Shown here piece by piece: positions 1-6,048 of a stretch of 6,254 bases of DNA. Position numbers and translations under genes: made by a program. The stretch lies in contig JAFWDX010000201.1 in NCBI GenBank assembly GCA_017515945.1, positions 1 to 6,254 of the forward strand. Direction: 5' to 3'. Source of the stretch: Blautia sp. (GTDB taxonomy: Bacteria; Bacillota; Clostridia; Lachnospirales; Lachnospiraceae). The number at the start of each line of letters is the position of its first letter. Positions within the stretch are counted from its first letter, which is position 1. Below the pieces are notes generated by a model that was not told the origin of the DNA, did not search any database, and saw nothing but the letters and a program-made list of their open reading frames with translations.

Positions 1-585
1 ATCACCAGATTCATCGAGCACCTGAAATACGCTCGCCGTATGGGCGCGGACATGGTCGGTACGGAGACCGGACGTTACACGTCTGATTTTTCGGTTACGG
101 AGGATACACGTACAGAGAAATGTTATGAGACCGTTCTGAAAAGCTTCCGGCGCATGGTAAGGGCAGGAGAACAGGTCGGTGCCTGTGTCGGAGTGGAGGG
201 TGTCTTTGACCACACCCTGTATTCTCCACGCATGATGCGCCGTTTCCTGGAGGATATCGACTCAGAGAATGTGGAGGTCATTCTGGACGCCGTCAATCTC
301 ATCCCTCCGGAAGCGGAGTTTGACAAGGAGGCTCAGCGCCAGATCCTGGAGGAGGCCTTCGCCCTGTATGGGGACCGCATCAGCGTCCTTCATCTCAAGG
401 ACTTTGTCTTTGACGGGGCAAAACAGTTGTACCGGCATCCGGGCGAAGGACACTTTGACTATGCGCCGCTGATGCGCTTCATAAAGAAAAATAAACCGCA
501 TATTGTCGGCCTGCTGGAGAATTCCACACCGGACCGCTACGAAGCGGACTGCGCTTATCTGCAGCGGCAGTACGAACAGGCATGA
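1..585 (+). CDS. Sugar phosphate isomerase/epimerase-like TIM-barrel protein, 5'-truncated by window
   Basis: The frame is open from the first base, so the true start lies upstream; 194 codons are visible. It looks like the C-terminal two thirds of a xylose-isomerase-like (AP endonuclease 2 superfamily) TIM barrel. Seen in order: a TETGRY strand end, a VEGV strand with a Glu that fits a metal ligand, ILDAVNL with the expected Asp, VLHLKDF with the expected His-Lys-Asp, HPGEGHFDY matching the family's GxGxxD(Y/F) loop, and LLEN near the end with the last metal-ligand Glu. In this family the E-D-H-E set binds a divalent metal and supports isomerisation or epimerisation of sugars or sugar acids. 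The substrate cannot be read from sequence; a role in uronate or pectin-sugar use is only suggested by the pectinesterase nearby. The TGA stop (583-585) lies in the left arm of the palindrome at 582-649, so the last residues may have been altered when that element arrived. It faces the minus-strand GNAT gene tail to tail. Confidence 0.8.
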   Translation: MTRFIEHLKYARRMGADMVGTETGRYTSDFSVTEDTRTEKCYETVLKSFRRMVRAGEQVGACVGVEGVFDHTLYSPRMMRRFLEDIDSENVEVILDAVNLIPPEAEFDKEAQRQILEEAFALYGDRISVLHLKDFVFDGAKQLYRHPGEGHFDYAPLMRFIKKNKPHIVGLLENSTPDRYEADCAYLQRQYEQA

Positions 586-649
586 GTCAGGGGGACAGGT
601 TCCTGCTCACGCGCAAGTGTGAGTCAAGGAACCTGTCCCCGTGACTCAT
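582..649. repeat. Long intergenic palindrome, REP-like, between convergent genes
   Basis: The arms 582-604 and 627-649 are complementary at 22 of 23 positions; the only mismatch is at 590/641. The arm reads ATGAGTCA, one base, then GGGGACAGGTTCCT. The 22-nt centre can form a second small stem, CTCAC (606-610) with GTGAG (619-623). No T-run follows on either strand, so it is not a classical intrinsic terminator, although it could end or block transcription from both sides. The GGGGAC(A)GGTTC core recurs in the hairpin at 4785-4831, which suggests a dispersed repeat family. Palindromes of this general look occur near REP-associated Y1 transposases in many bacteria; that link is from memory and no transposase is present here. 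Confidence 0.8.
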
Positions 650-1424
650 TCCAGGGCGGCCCGTATACAGGCTGCACGCGGAACCAGTAGGTATATAATT
701 GAGAAAACCCGAGGGATTCATAGAGACATCTGGCGGGGACATTGCCGTCCACAACCTGCAGGTAGGCTTTGTCCGCGCCTTTTTTGCGCCCCTGTGACAG
801 GAGAGTACGGCAGAGAGCACGGGCGATGCCTTTGCCGCGCAGGTCTTCGCGGACGTGGATGGCATATATTCCGATATAATCCCGGTCAAGGATTCCCAGG
901 GCTGTGGCGGCGATCCTTCCTTCTGAGCGGACACAGGCACAGACCGTCTCTTTGGGGATAGCCTGGTACATGGAGGGAACTACGGCCAGATGCCTGGGAT
1001 CTGAGGTGCCTTTAAGGGAAAAAAGCGCCTGGATCCATTCCTGCGGGATGCTTTCCATCAGCTCGATCGGATGCTGCGCAGGCTCATTTTCTGCCATGTC
1101 GGAAGCGGAAGAGAGATCCAGCACCATGACATGTGTTGTGTGCTCGATCCGGTAGCCGCGGTTTTCCAGCATAAAGTCAAAATCCGGACTGACCAGAGGG
1201 CTGATCTTGAAAACAGCCGGAGAGCCGAGACGATGATATTCCTTTTCACAGTAAGGGATCTTAACGCTCCAGGGCAGTGTGGAAGTGCCGAATTGTTCAA
1301 CGCTGTTGGTCCTGTGTGTATAAAAATAAGAAAACCGGAGGATCCATCCGTCGTACAGCTCCATCTTGTGGGATGGCCAGGCGTTCAGGGACAGGTCTTC
1401 GATGTGTTTGACGGAGAATTCCAT
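624..1424 (-). CDS. GNAT family N-acetyltransferase
   Basis: A 266-residue two-part protein. Residues about 10-45 carry the pattern LNAWPSHKMELYDGWILRF followed by HRTNSV, which I recognise as the N-terminal region of a bacterial GNAT subgroup. Residues about 120-250 form the catalytic acetyltransferase domain: acetyl-CoA-binding motif A reads VREDLRGKGIARALC (191-205, R/Q-x-x-G-x-G/A type), and motif B includes NVPARCLYESLGF (228-240). Such enzymes move an acetyl group from acetyl-CoA to an amine; the substrate is unknown. The gene lies 12 bp downstream of the pectinesterase stop with only a weak GGA before its ATG, so translational coupling to the upstream gene is likely. The last seven codons (ESRGQVP) and the stop are read from the palindrome at 582-649. 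Family members commonly end soon after the YxYxYRV-like strand (here YTYWFRV, about 244-250), so the tail is probably acquired. Confidence 0.85.
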   Translation of the reverse strand: MEFSVKHIEDLSLNAWPSHKMELYDGWILRFSYFYTHRTNSVEQFGTSTLPWSVKIPYCEKEYHRLGSPAVFKISPLVSPDFDFMLENRGYRIEHTTHVMVLDLSSASDMAENEPAQHPIELMESIPQEWIQALFSLKGTSDPRHLAVVPSMYQAIPKETVCACVRSEGRIAATALGILDRDYIGIYAIHVREDLRGKGIARALCRTLLSQGRKKGADKAYLQVVDGNVPARCLYESLGFSQLYTYWFRVQPVYGPPWNESRGQVP

Positions 1425-1436
1425 GTTGATCCGTAC

Positions 1437-2612
1437 TCACTTTCCATTTGGTGAAATCATTTCTTTGGCCCAGCCATCGCCACCGCCCAGAACATGTTCA
1501 CGGTCGAAAGCAACTGCCTCGGCGGCATTCAGCTGTCTGGCGAAGGAGGCCCTGGCTGACGTGTCCGCACCGCTTCCGGTACAGTCGTATTCCGCAAAGA
1601 AAGCGGTATCATGGGCCTTTTCCTTTTCCCAATCGTCCCAGCCTTCCTGCTTTATATGTGCATCCATCCGGCAGCGGATAAAAACGGAACGGCCGTATTC
1701 TCTCCAGGGCCTTCCCAGATAGAAGGTATGCGGAGGGCAGTCGGAGGTGATCCGGCAGTCTGCAAAGACGAAACCGTATGTCTGCCCCTCTGGTGTGGAC
1801 GGCGCGGTGATATAGCCGAGGGTCTCAGAATGCGATGAGCTGCACGGTGTATTTTCATTACCGGTGTCTGAGACCGTCGTTCCGGTGGGGTGACCCTGGC
1901 CGTTTGACTGTGCGTCGGAGCCGGTGGGGTGACCCTGGCCGTTTGACTGCACGTCGGAGTCGGTGAGGTGACCCTGGCCATTGGACTGCACAGCGGAGTC
2001 GGAGCGCGGGTCGCGGCAGTTGATTTCGCATTGTTCAAAGTAGGCTGTCGCGCTTCCAAAGATGAAATCGATATTTCCGGAGATCAGGCAGTTGCGGTAA
2101 TACTGTCTGCCGTTGATCCGCGGAGCGAACTCCAGAGGTCCCCGAAAGCCGCCGGGCTCCACTTCCTTCTCAGGCAGTGGCCCGCAGAAGAGAGTATCCT
2201 GATGACCGAGCAGACGCAGGCTGTCAAATAAAAGCCTGTCACCGTCGGCGTACAGGGCGATGGCCTGGCCGGCAATCCGTCCGGGCCCGGCTGTGTTTTC
2301 TATGGTCAGGTTTTCGATGGTCACATCATGCGCGTGAACAAAGACCGTCTGCGTTCTGAAAGTCCCTCTCTTTATCCCGTCACTCAGTATTTCATATCCG
2401 CCGAGACCGGATGTGATCACGGTGTTTTCCGCCCCTGCGCCACGGATCGTAAGATTTGAGCGGGTGATGCTGAGGCGCTCTTTATATACTCCCGGCGCGA
2501 TCATGATCTCACATGCCTCATCCCCTGCGGCGGCCGCGGCATCGATGGCGGCCTGAATGCATGTTAAGAAGGTTTCGGAGTCCTTTTGACGGGAATCCAC
2601 ATAAAATTTCAT
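1437..2612 (-). CDS. Pectinesterase (carbohydrate esterase family 8), cytoplasmic, with repeat insertion
   Basis: A 391-residue right-handed beta-helix enzyme that hydrolyses methyl esters of polygalacturonate, releasing methanol. The family signatures are all present: GVYKER (41-46), GQAIAL with Gln116, GHQDT with Gln138 and the acid/base Asp139, GNIDFIFG with the nucleophile Asp182, and LGRPW with Arg301 and Trp303. The active site therefore appears complete. The N-terminus MKFYVDSRQK is not a signal peptide, so the protein should act inside the cell on imported pectin oligomers, as in other short Firmicute CE8 enzymes. Residues about 202-263 are a hydrophilic insertion between the CEINCRD strand and LGYITAPSTPEGQ, where homologues usually have a short turn; it contains three 13-residue repeats. 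The start is supported by AAGGAG (2625-2620) seven bases before the ATG. It is the first gene of a unit with the GNAT gene. Confidence 0.93.
   Translation of the reverse strand: MKFYVDSRQKDSETFLTCIQAAIDAAAAAGDEACEIMIAPGVYKERLSITRSNLTIRGAGAENTVITSGLGGYEILSDGIKRGTFRTQTVFVHAHDVTIENLTIENTAGPGRIAGQAIALYADGDRLLFDSLRLLGHQDTLFCGPLPEKEVEPGGFRGPLEFAPRINGRQYYRNCLISGNIDFIFGSATAYFEQCEINCRDPRSDSAVQSNGQGHLTDSDVQSNGQGHPTGSDAQSNGQGHPTGTTVSDTGNENTPCSSSHSETLGYITAPSTPEGQTYGFVFADCRITSDCPPHTFYLGRPWREYGRSVFIRCRMDAHIKQEGWDDWEKEKAHDTAFFAEYDCTGSGADTSARASFARQLNAAEAVAFDREHVLGGGDGWAKEMISPNGK
1882..1998 (-). repeat. In-frame 39-bp tandem repeat (3 units) inside the pectinesterase
   Basis: Units lie at 1882-1920, 1921-1959 and 1960-1998. 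The first two differ at 2 of 39 positions and the third differs from the second at about 6. On the coding strand each unit encodes 13 residues close to QSNGQGHPTGSDA. Because 39 is a multiple of three, copy-number change would keep the frame. The array falls in a loop region between beta-helix turns, away from the catalytic residues. Confidence 0.93.
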
Positions 2613-2641
2613 GAGACAACTCCTTAGAATAAAAACATTTA

Positions 2642-2663
2642 TGGCGTTTTATTGTTCCCGCCA
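2642..2663 (-). promoter_or_regulatory. Possible operator at the pectinesterase transcription start
   Basis: An inverted repeat TGGCG-N12-CGCCA spans the predicted start site and touches the -10 box at 2663. A repressor bound there would block the promoter. The half-sites are only 5 bp, so chance is a real alternative; no regulator gene lies in the window. Confidence 0.25.
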
Positions 2664-2691
2664 GTATACCATTGCCCGGACAGACTGGCAA
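2663..2691 (-). promoter_or_regulatory. Sigma-A-type promoter for the pectinesterase-GNAT unit
   Basis: On the minus strand a -35 box TTGCCA (2691-2686) and a -10 box TATACT (2668-2663) are separated by exactly 17 bp. Transcription should start near 2656, leaving a leader of about 45 nt that carries the AAGGAG ribosome-binding site at 2625-2620. Confidence 0.75.
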
Positions 2692-2998
2692 GTCCTGGCC
2701 GATGAACTTCCGGGATCCAGGAGGGCCAAGTGTTCTGGTCCAGGGCTTTTTTGCCGATAGTCACACCGGGAATACATCCTGTGCTGCATGCCAGGAAGGG
2801 CGTTGAAGCCCGGCTAAATGATCGAAACGTGGTTTGAAATCTGCCAACTGGTATAAACAGCCGGGTTCATAACTTACACGGTGGATGGAGTACAATGCCT
2901 CTCCATGCAAATCCATTGAAGATTAAAAAAATGGGCGTCCGTTTCCGAAGAGTCGCTCCGGTAGATACGGACTCTCCTGATAGTCGGGCGAAAATATC
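2692..2998. other. Intergenic region between divergent units, no convincing gene
   Basis: No long open frame, tRNA or known riboswitch is visible. A 34-codon frame from the ATG at 2702 to a TGA near 2806 lacks a good ribosome-binding site. Three weak inverted repeats are present: CCCGGCT (2809-2815) with AGCCGGG (2859-2865); ATGGAG (2885-2890) with CTCCAT (2901-2906); and GTCCGT (2937-2942) with ACGGAC (2967-2972). Any could be regulatory or chance. The divergent promoters sit at the two ends of this stretch. Confidence 0.5.
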
Positions 2999-3026
2999 TT
3001 GACATATTCAAAAATCGTGGTAAAAT
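2999..3026 (+). promoter_or_regulatory. Strong sigma-A-type promoter for the solute-binding protein gene
   Basis: A perfect -35 box TTGACA (2999-3004), a 16-bp AT-rich spacer and a -10 box TAAAAT (3021-3026) are seen. Transcription should begin near 3033, giving a leader of about 70 nt that contains the inverted repeat at 3042-3064. Confidence 0.8.
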
Positions 3027-3041
3027 TACCCGAAAAGAACA

Positions 3042-3064
3042 TATCCTACATACTCAGTAGGATA
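3042..3064. promoter_or_regulatory. Perfect 8-bp inverted repeat in the leader, candidate operator or mRNA hairpin
   Basis: TATCCTAC-N7-GTAGGATA lies about 10-30 bases after the predicted transcription start of the binding-protein gene and ends 23 bases before its ribosome-binding site. The position suits a repressor operator that blocks elongation or initiation. It could instead form an RNA stem-loop. No cognate regulator is in the window. Confidence 0.5.
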
Positions 3065-3087
3065 AATGGACTTTCGCTCACGAAAAG

Positions 3088-3094
3088 AAGGAGG
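3088..3094 (+). promoter_or_regulatory. Ribosome-binding site that sets the binding-protein start
   Basis: AAGGAGG lies seven bases before the ATG at 3102. The in-frame ATG at 3066 has no such site and would put a charged 12-residue stretch in front of the signal peptide, so 3102 is preferred. Confidence 0.9.
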
Positions 3095-3101
3095 TTTAAA
3101 G

Positions 3102-4619
3102 ATGAAAGAAAGACTGACAAAAATGCTGTCCGCCGTCATGATCACAGGACTGTCTCTTGGCCTGGCATGCAGTGCCCAGGCTTCCGGCGATACCTTTATT
3201 TATGCACGGGCGGCGTCTGTTACATCTCTTAACCTGTACACGGAGGTTACGGAAAACAACGCCTTTGCCATTGACAAGATCTTTGAGCCCCTTGTCCTTT
3301 TCAATGAAGAAGGCATCGTGGACGACTGGCTCGCCCAGTCACATACGATCAGCGACGACGGCCTGGTCTATACCTTCGTCCTGCGCGACGGCCTGAAATT
3401 CTCCGACGGAAATCCCGTGACTGCGGACGACGTGGTCTTTTCTCTCAATCAGCATCTGCAGGAGCAAGGGCCGCTCCCTCTGGAAGCAGATATCGCTTCC
3501 ATCGAGGCTCAGGATGAGCAGACGGTGGTCATCACGCTGAATGAAGCATACACCCCATTTTTCTCGGAGCTGGCCAACTTTTCCAACGGTATTCTGCCTG
3601 CGGATTTTGGCGGCGTGAGTGAGGAGGATTTCTTTAAGGCGCCTGTAGGGACAGGCCCGTATGTTCTCGATGAATGGGATCCCTCCGGAGACATCTCCTT
3701 TGTACGCAATGAATATTACTGGCAGGGTGCTCCGGAGATCGAAAAGCTTGTCTTTAAATTTGTGGACGACGACAATCAGGCGATCAACCAGCTCAAGGCC
3801 GGCGAGGTGGACGCCGTGGAGCGTCTTGCCTTCCCAAACGCGGCCGAGGTCGAGAATGGGGCGGAAACGACCATTATCCGAACCGGCAGCTGGAATGTGG
3901 AGGAGCTTTTCTTTAATACACTGGATGAGCATTTTGCCGACGTCCATGTGCGCCGGGCTTTGGCCATGGCCATTGACAGGGAAGCGCTTACCGCGGCTCT
4001 GACATTCGGCTACGGAGAAACCGCCGGTACCGTGCTTCCGTCCACGATTCGTTACTGCACGACGGATTCAGTGGAGGATCTTGCGTTCGACGCCGATGCC
4101 GCAAAGGAAGAGCTGGCGAAGAGTGCCTTCCCGGACGGATTTGAGACGAGCATCAGCATTGCTTCCGGTAATAATACCCGTCTCATGGAAGCCCAGATCA
4201 TCCAGGCCGCAGGCGCTTCGATCGGGATCGACATTCAGATCAACGCGCAGGAGATCGCCACCTTCCGCGAAGATTTCAAGAACCTGAACTTCTCCATGAT
4301 GATCAATACGGCTGTGGCGGACTTCCCGGATGCCGACTCCATCTTCTCGTTCCAGGTGGACCCCGAGGGATTCAGCCAGTGCTACTGGACAAATTATAAA
4401 AATGATGAGGCCGTAGCATTGCTCAAAAAAGGCAAGGTTACTCCGGATGGCGATGAACGCGCCGAAACATATGCGCAGCTGCAGCAGATCCTGGCTGATG
4501 AGGTACCATATATCCCGCTTTATTATATCGGTATCGTCACAGGCGTGAGGACGAATGTGGAAGGGCTGACCGTGCTTCCGAACGGCAGCGCAAGATTCGA
4601 AAAAGTGACATTTAAATAA
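3102..4619 (+). CDS. ABC transporter solute-binding protein, family 5 (peptide/nickel/oligosaccharide type)
   Basis: A 505-residue extracytoplasmic receptor, the usual length for SBP_bac_5 proteins. The N-terminus is a signal peptide: KERLTK, then a hydrophobic core to about residue 22, then LACSAQASGD. Cys23 could be the lipid anchor expected in a Gram-positive, but the lipobox (GLAC) is imperfect and AQA before Ser28 could be a signal peptidase I site. Family features follow: FEPLVLFNEEG (61-71), the YTFVLRDGLKFSDGNPVTADDVVFS segment (90-114), GTGPY (183-187), VRNEYYW (201-207), the INQLKAGEVDAV segment (228-239), VRRALAMAIDREAL (283-296), and a C-terminal segment QQILADEVPYIPLYY (461-475). 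The ligand cannot be read; di- and oligopeptides are commonest in the family, while nickel, opines and oligosaccharides also occur. It has its own promoter and probably a terminator, and is followed by the permease genes it should serve. Confidence 0.92.
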   Translation: MKERLTKMLSAVMITGLSLGLACSAQASGDTFIYARAASVTSLNLYTEVTENNAFAIDKIFEPLVLFNEEGIVDDWLAQSHTISDDGLVYTFVLRDGLKFSDGNPVTADDVVFSLNQHLQEQGPLPLEADIASIEAQDEQTVVITLNEAYTPFFSELANFSNGILPADFGGVSEEDFFKAPVGTGPYVLDEWDPSGDISFVRNEYYWQGAPEIEKLVFKFVDDDNQAINQLKAGEVDAVERLAFPNAAEVENGAETTIIRTGSWNVEELFFNTLDEHFADVHVRRALAMAIDREALTAALTFGYGETAGTVLPSTIRYCTTDSVEDLAFDADAAKEELAKSAFPDGFETSISIASGNNTRLMEAQIIQAAGASIGIDIQINAQEIATFREDFKNLNFSMMINTAVADFPDADSIFSFQVDPEGFSQCYWTNYKNDEAVALLKKGKVTPDGDERAETYAQLQQILADEVPYIPLYYIGIVTGVRTNVEGLTVLPNGSARFEKVTFK

Positions 4620-4784
4620 GGACCTGTAAAGAAATTTCTTTCCCGAATTGCGCAGGATTATCGTTTGAGTGTGACGGATAATAGTTGCGTGCAGATCGGG
4701 CTGTATAAGTTATCTGCGGCTCATGGTATTGAGCGGGAAGACAGGCAGCAGGGTGAAGGAATGCCTATACAGATTCTAAGTTAA
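4620..4784 (+). pseudogene. 54-codon open stretch, possible 3' remnant of an unknown gene
   Basis: Immediately after the TAA of the binding protein (4617-4619) the same frame stays open for 54 codons and ends at TAA 4782-4784. The translation is ordinary in composition, for example DYRLSVTDNSCVQIGLYKLS and HGIEREDRQQGEGMPIQILS, and reads more like a protein C-terminus than random intergenic DNA. There is no ribosome-binding site or early ATG, so as it stands it is not a gene. It could be the tail of a gene lost by deletion, a former extension of the binding protein, or chance. I do not recognise the family. The hairpin at 4785 begins directly after its stop. Confidence 0.3.
4628..4641. repeat. 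Perfect 14-bp palindrome after the binding-protein stop
   Basis: AAAGAAATTTCTTT equals its own reverse complement and lies eight bases past the stop codon. With no loop it would be a poor RNA hairpin. A protein-binding site or chance in AT-rich sequence are both possible. Confidence 0.35.
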
Positions 4785-4831
4785 GGGGGGGACGGTTCTC
4801 TGTGCACATACACAGAGAACCGTCTCTTTTT
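4785..4831 (+). terminator. Intrinsic terminator-like hairpin downstream of the binding protein
   Basis: The arms GGGACGGTTCTCTGTG (4789-4804) and CACAGAGAACCGTCTC (4811-4826) pair over 16 positions with one G-U, around the loop CACATA, and five Ts follow (4827-4831). This fits a rho-independent terminator for plus-strand transcription from the binding-protein promoter. The core GGGGACGGTTC resembles the arm of the palindrome at 582-649, so it may be a dispersed repeat acting as a terminator. Confidence 0.75.
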
Positions 4832-4877
4832 GTTTCTGGTGTCCATGTATGTAACAGAACTTTAGAAATCATTTTTC

Positions 4878-4906
4878 TTGTATAGGGAATTGCATTATGT
4901 TATACT
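4878..4906 (+). promoter_or_regulatory. Extended -10 promoter for the permease operon
   Basis: TATACT (4901-4906) is preceded by TGT, giving a TGn extended -10 element. TTGTAT (4878-4883), 17 bp upstream, is a weak -35 box. Transcription should start near 4913, leaving a leader of about 160 nt before the permease start. Confidence 0.6.
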
Positions 4907-5020
4907 GATTTGATTTGTAATTGTACAGTCAGTGCCTCGCAAATACTGCGACACCACAGGTATACCCCGGCAGGTGCGTGAGACGAAAGCTGAACAGTTA
5001 CTTATACTTGTAGTTTTTTG

Positions 5021-5044
5021 CCAGAGTGGATGAAGTCCCTCTGG
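5021..5044 (+). promoter_or_regulatory. Leader stem-loop just upstream of the permease ribosome-binding site
   Basis: CCAGAG (5021-5026) pairs with CTCTGG (5039-5044), and GGA (5028-5030) with TCC (5036-5038), leaving a bulged T at 5027 and the loop TGAAG. It ends 11 bases before GGAGGTGA and could affect translation or protect the mRNA. I see no match to a known riboswitch in the 160-nt leader. Confidence 0.3.
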
Positions 5045-5055
5045 TATTACTTTGT

Positions 5056-5063
5056 GGAGGTGA
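5056..5063 (+). promoter_or_regulatory. Ribosome-binding site for the first permease
   Basis: GGAGGTGA is a near-complete match to the 16S anti-Shine-Dalgarno. The only sensible in-frame start after it is TTG at 5074, 13 bases past GGAGG, which is a little long. The in-frame GTG at 5026 lies upstream of this site inside the hairpin and is less likely. Confidence 0.7.
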
Positions 5064-5073
5064 AAGAGCTGTT

Positions 5074-6048
5074 TTGAATGAACTGAATAATAAGACCCGG
5101 CATGGCGGCAGATCCGGCAGCATCGGCACGGCTGCACGGGCGTTGCTGGTCATCCTGATCGTCATGCTGGCGGTTTTTTTCCTGATCCGTCTGGTGCCTG
5201 GTGATCCGGCGGTGATGATCCTCGGGGAACATGCCACGGAGGAATCCCTTCAGGCTCTGCGGGAAAGACTGGGCCTTGATCTGCCAGTGTCAGCCCAGTT
5301 TCTGAGGTTCCTGAAAAACATCTTTACGAAAGGCGACACGGGCGAATCCCTGAAATACGGCGTTTCCTGCAGGCAGCTGGTTCTGCAGTACGCACCCGTT
5401 TCCCTGGCGCTCACCGGCATGGCCATGCTGATCACGGTCGTCATGACGATCCTGCTGGCTTATCTGGCTGCATTGCATAAGGATGGCCTGTTTGACCATC
5501 TGGTACGACTGGTTCCCGCTTTTACCCAGGGCATGCCTGTTTTCTGGACTGGCCTGCTGTTTATCCTGTTTTTTTCGGTGAGGCTGCGGTGGTTTCCTGT
5601 CGGAGGACTGGGAGAGGGAGTGGGGGGAATGATCCATAGCCTGATCCTGCCCGCTATAACCGTTTCCTTTGGCCAGATCCCTCCCCTGGTGCGCTCCCTG
5701 CGTGAAAGGCTGCTGGAGGTCCTGAGCGCGGATTTTGTGACCATGCTCCGGGCAGCCAAAGTTCCATCCAGGCGCATTCTTATGGGACATGTGCTGCGAA
5801 ACGCGTTCGTGCCGACGTTGATGCTTTTTTCCGTGAATCTTTCTTATATGATCGGCGGTACACTCGTGGTGGAGCAGGTCTTTGGGATCCGTGGGATTGG
5901 AAAGCTGCTCTTTGAAGCCATATCCAACAGGGATTTCCCCCTGGTTCAGGCGATTGCTCTGTACTGCGCGGTCTTTGTCGTGGCGATTAGCCTGATCACT
6001 GAGCTGATCGCGCGTAAAGCCGATCCGAGAGGGGAGGTGAAGGCATGA
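5074..6048 (+). CDS. ABC transporter permease, DppB/OppB type
   Basis: An integral membrane subunit of a peptide-type ABC importer, 324 residues from the TTG at 5074, matching the family's usual 300-340. Seen in order: TM1 at about 21-41 ending in IRLVPGDPA, a classic DppB motif; an external domain with LRERLGLDLPVSAQFLRFL (62-80) and GDTGESL (87-93); TM segments near 108-133, 148-168, 185-203, 245-265 and 293-313. The EAA coupling loop that contacts the ATPase is the segment from LRAAKVPSRRIL to HVLRNAFVP (225-247). Family members normally have an AKG here; this protein has AAK, so the conserved Gly appears to be Lys229. The FGIRGIGKLL (270-279) and DPRG ends are also typical. The last bases form the ribosome-binding site of the next ORF, and its TGA overlaps that ORF's ATG. 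Confidence 0.92.
   Translation: MNELNNKTRHGGRSGSIGTAARALLVILIVMLAVFFLIRLVPGDPAVMILGEHATEESLQALRERLGLDLPVSAQFLRFLKNIFTKGDTGESLKYGVSCRQLVLQYAPVSLALTGMAMLITVVMTILLAYLAALHKDGLFDHLVRLVPAFTQGMPVFWTGLLFILFFSVRLRWFPVGGLGEGVGGMIHSLILPAITVSFGQIPPLVRSLRERLLEVLSADFVTMLRAAKVPSRRILMGHVLRNAFVPTLMLFSVNLSYMIGGTLVVEQVFGIRGIGKLLFEAISNRDFPLVQAIALYCAVFVVAISLITELIARKADPRGEVKA

Noticed and set aside
582..649. Canonical bidirectional terminator
   Set aside because: The stem is strong but neither side is followed by a T-run, so a REP-like palindrome is the better description.
1882..1998. CRISPR-like direct repeats
   Set aside because: Units are contiguous with no spacers and lie inside an intact coding frame, so it is a coding minisatellite.
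1652..2059. A 135-codon minus-strand frame over the 39-bp repeats
   Set aside because: It is an alternative frame of the pectinesterase; the CE8 frame has all catalytic motifs.
2702..2806. A 34-codon plus-strand frame in the intergenic region
   Set aside because: No ribosome-binding site or promoter, and a length expected by chance.
2999..3232. A 77-codon plus-strand frame beginning at the promoter
   Set aside because: It starts inside the -35 box and overlaps the start of the binding protein in another frame, with no ribosome-binding site.
3339..3947. A 202-codon minus-strand open frame
   Set aside because: It lies wholly antisense to the well-supported binding protein, shows no recognisable domain and has no start signals.
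4910..5033. A short open frame containing VPRKYCDTTGIPRQVRETK in the permease leader
   Set aside because: It lacks a start codon with a ribosome-binding site, matches no family I know and is of chance length; I treat the region as an untranslated leader.
4913..5073. Riboswitch or T-box leader
   Set aside because: No T-box motif or other recognisable aptamer core; only a small hairpin is seen.
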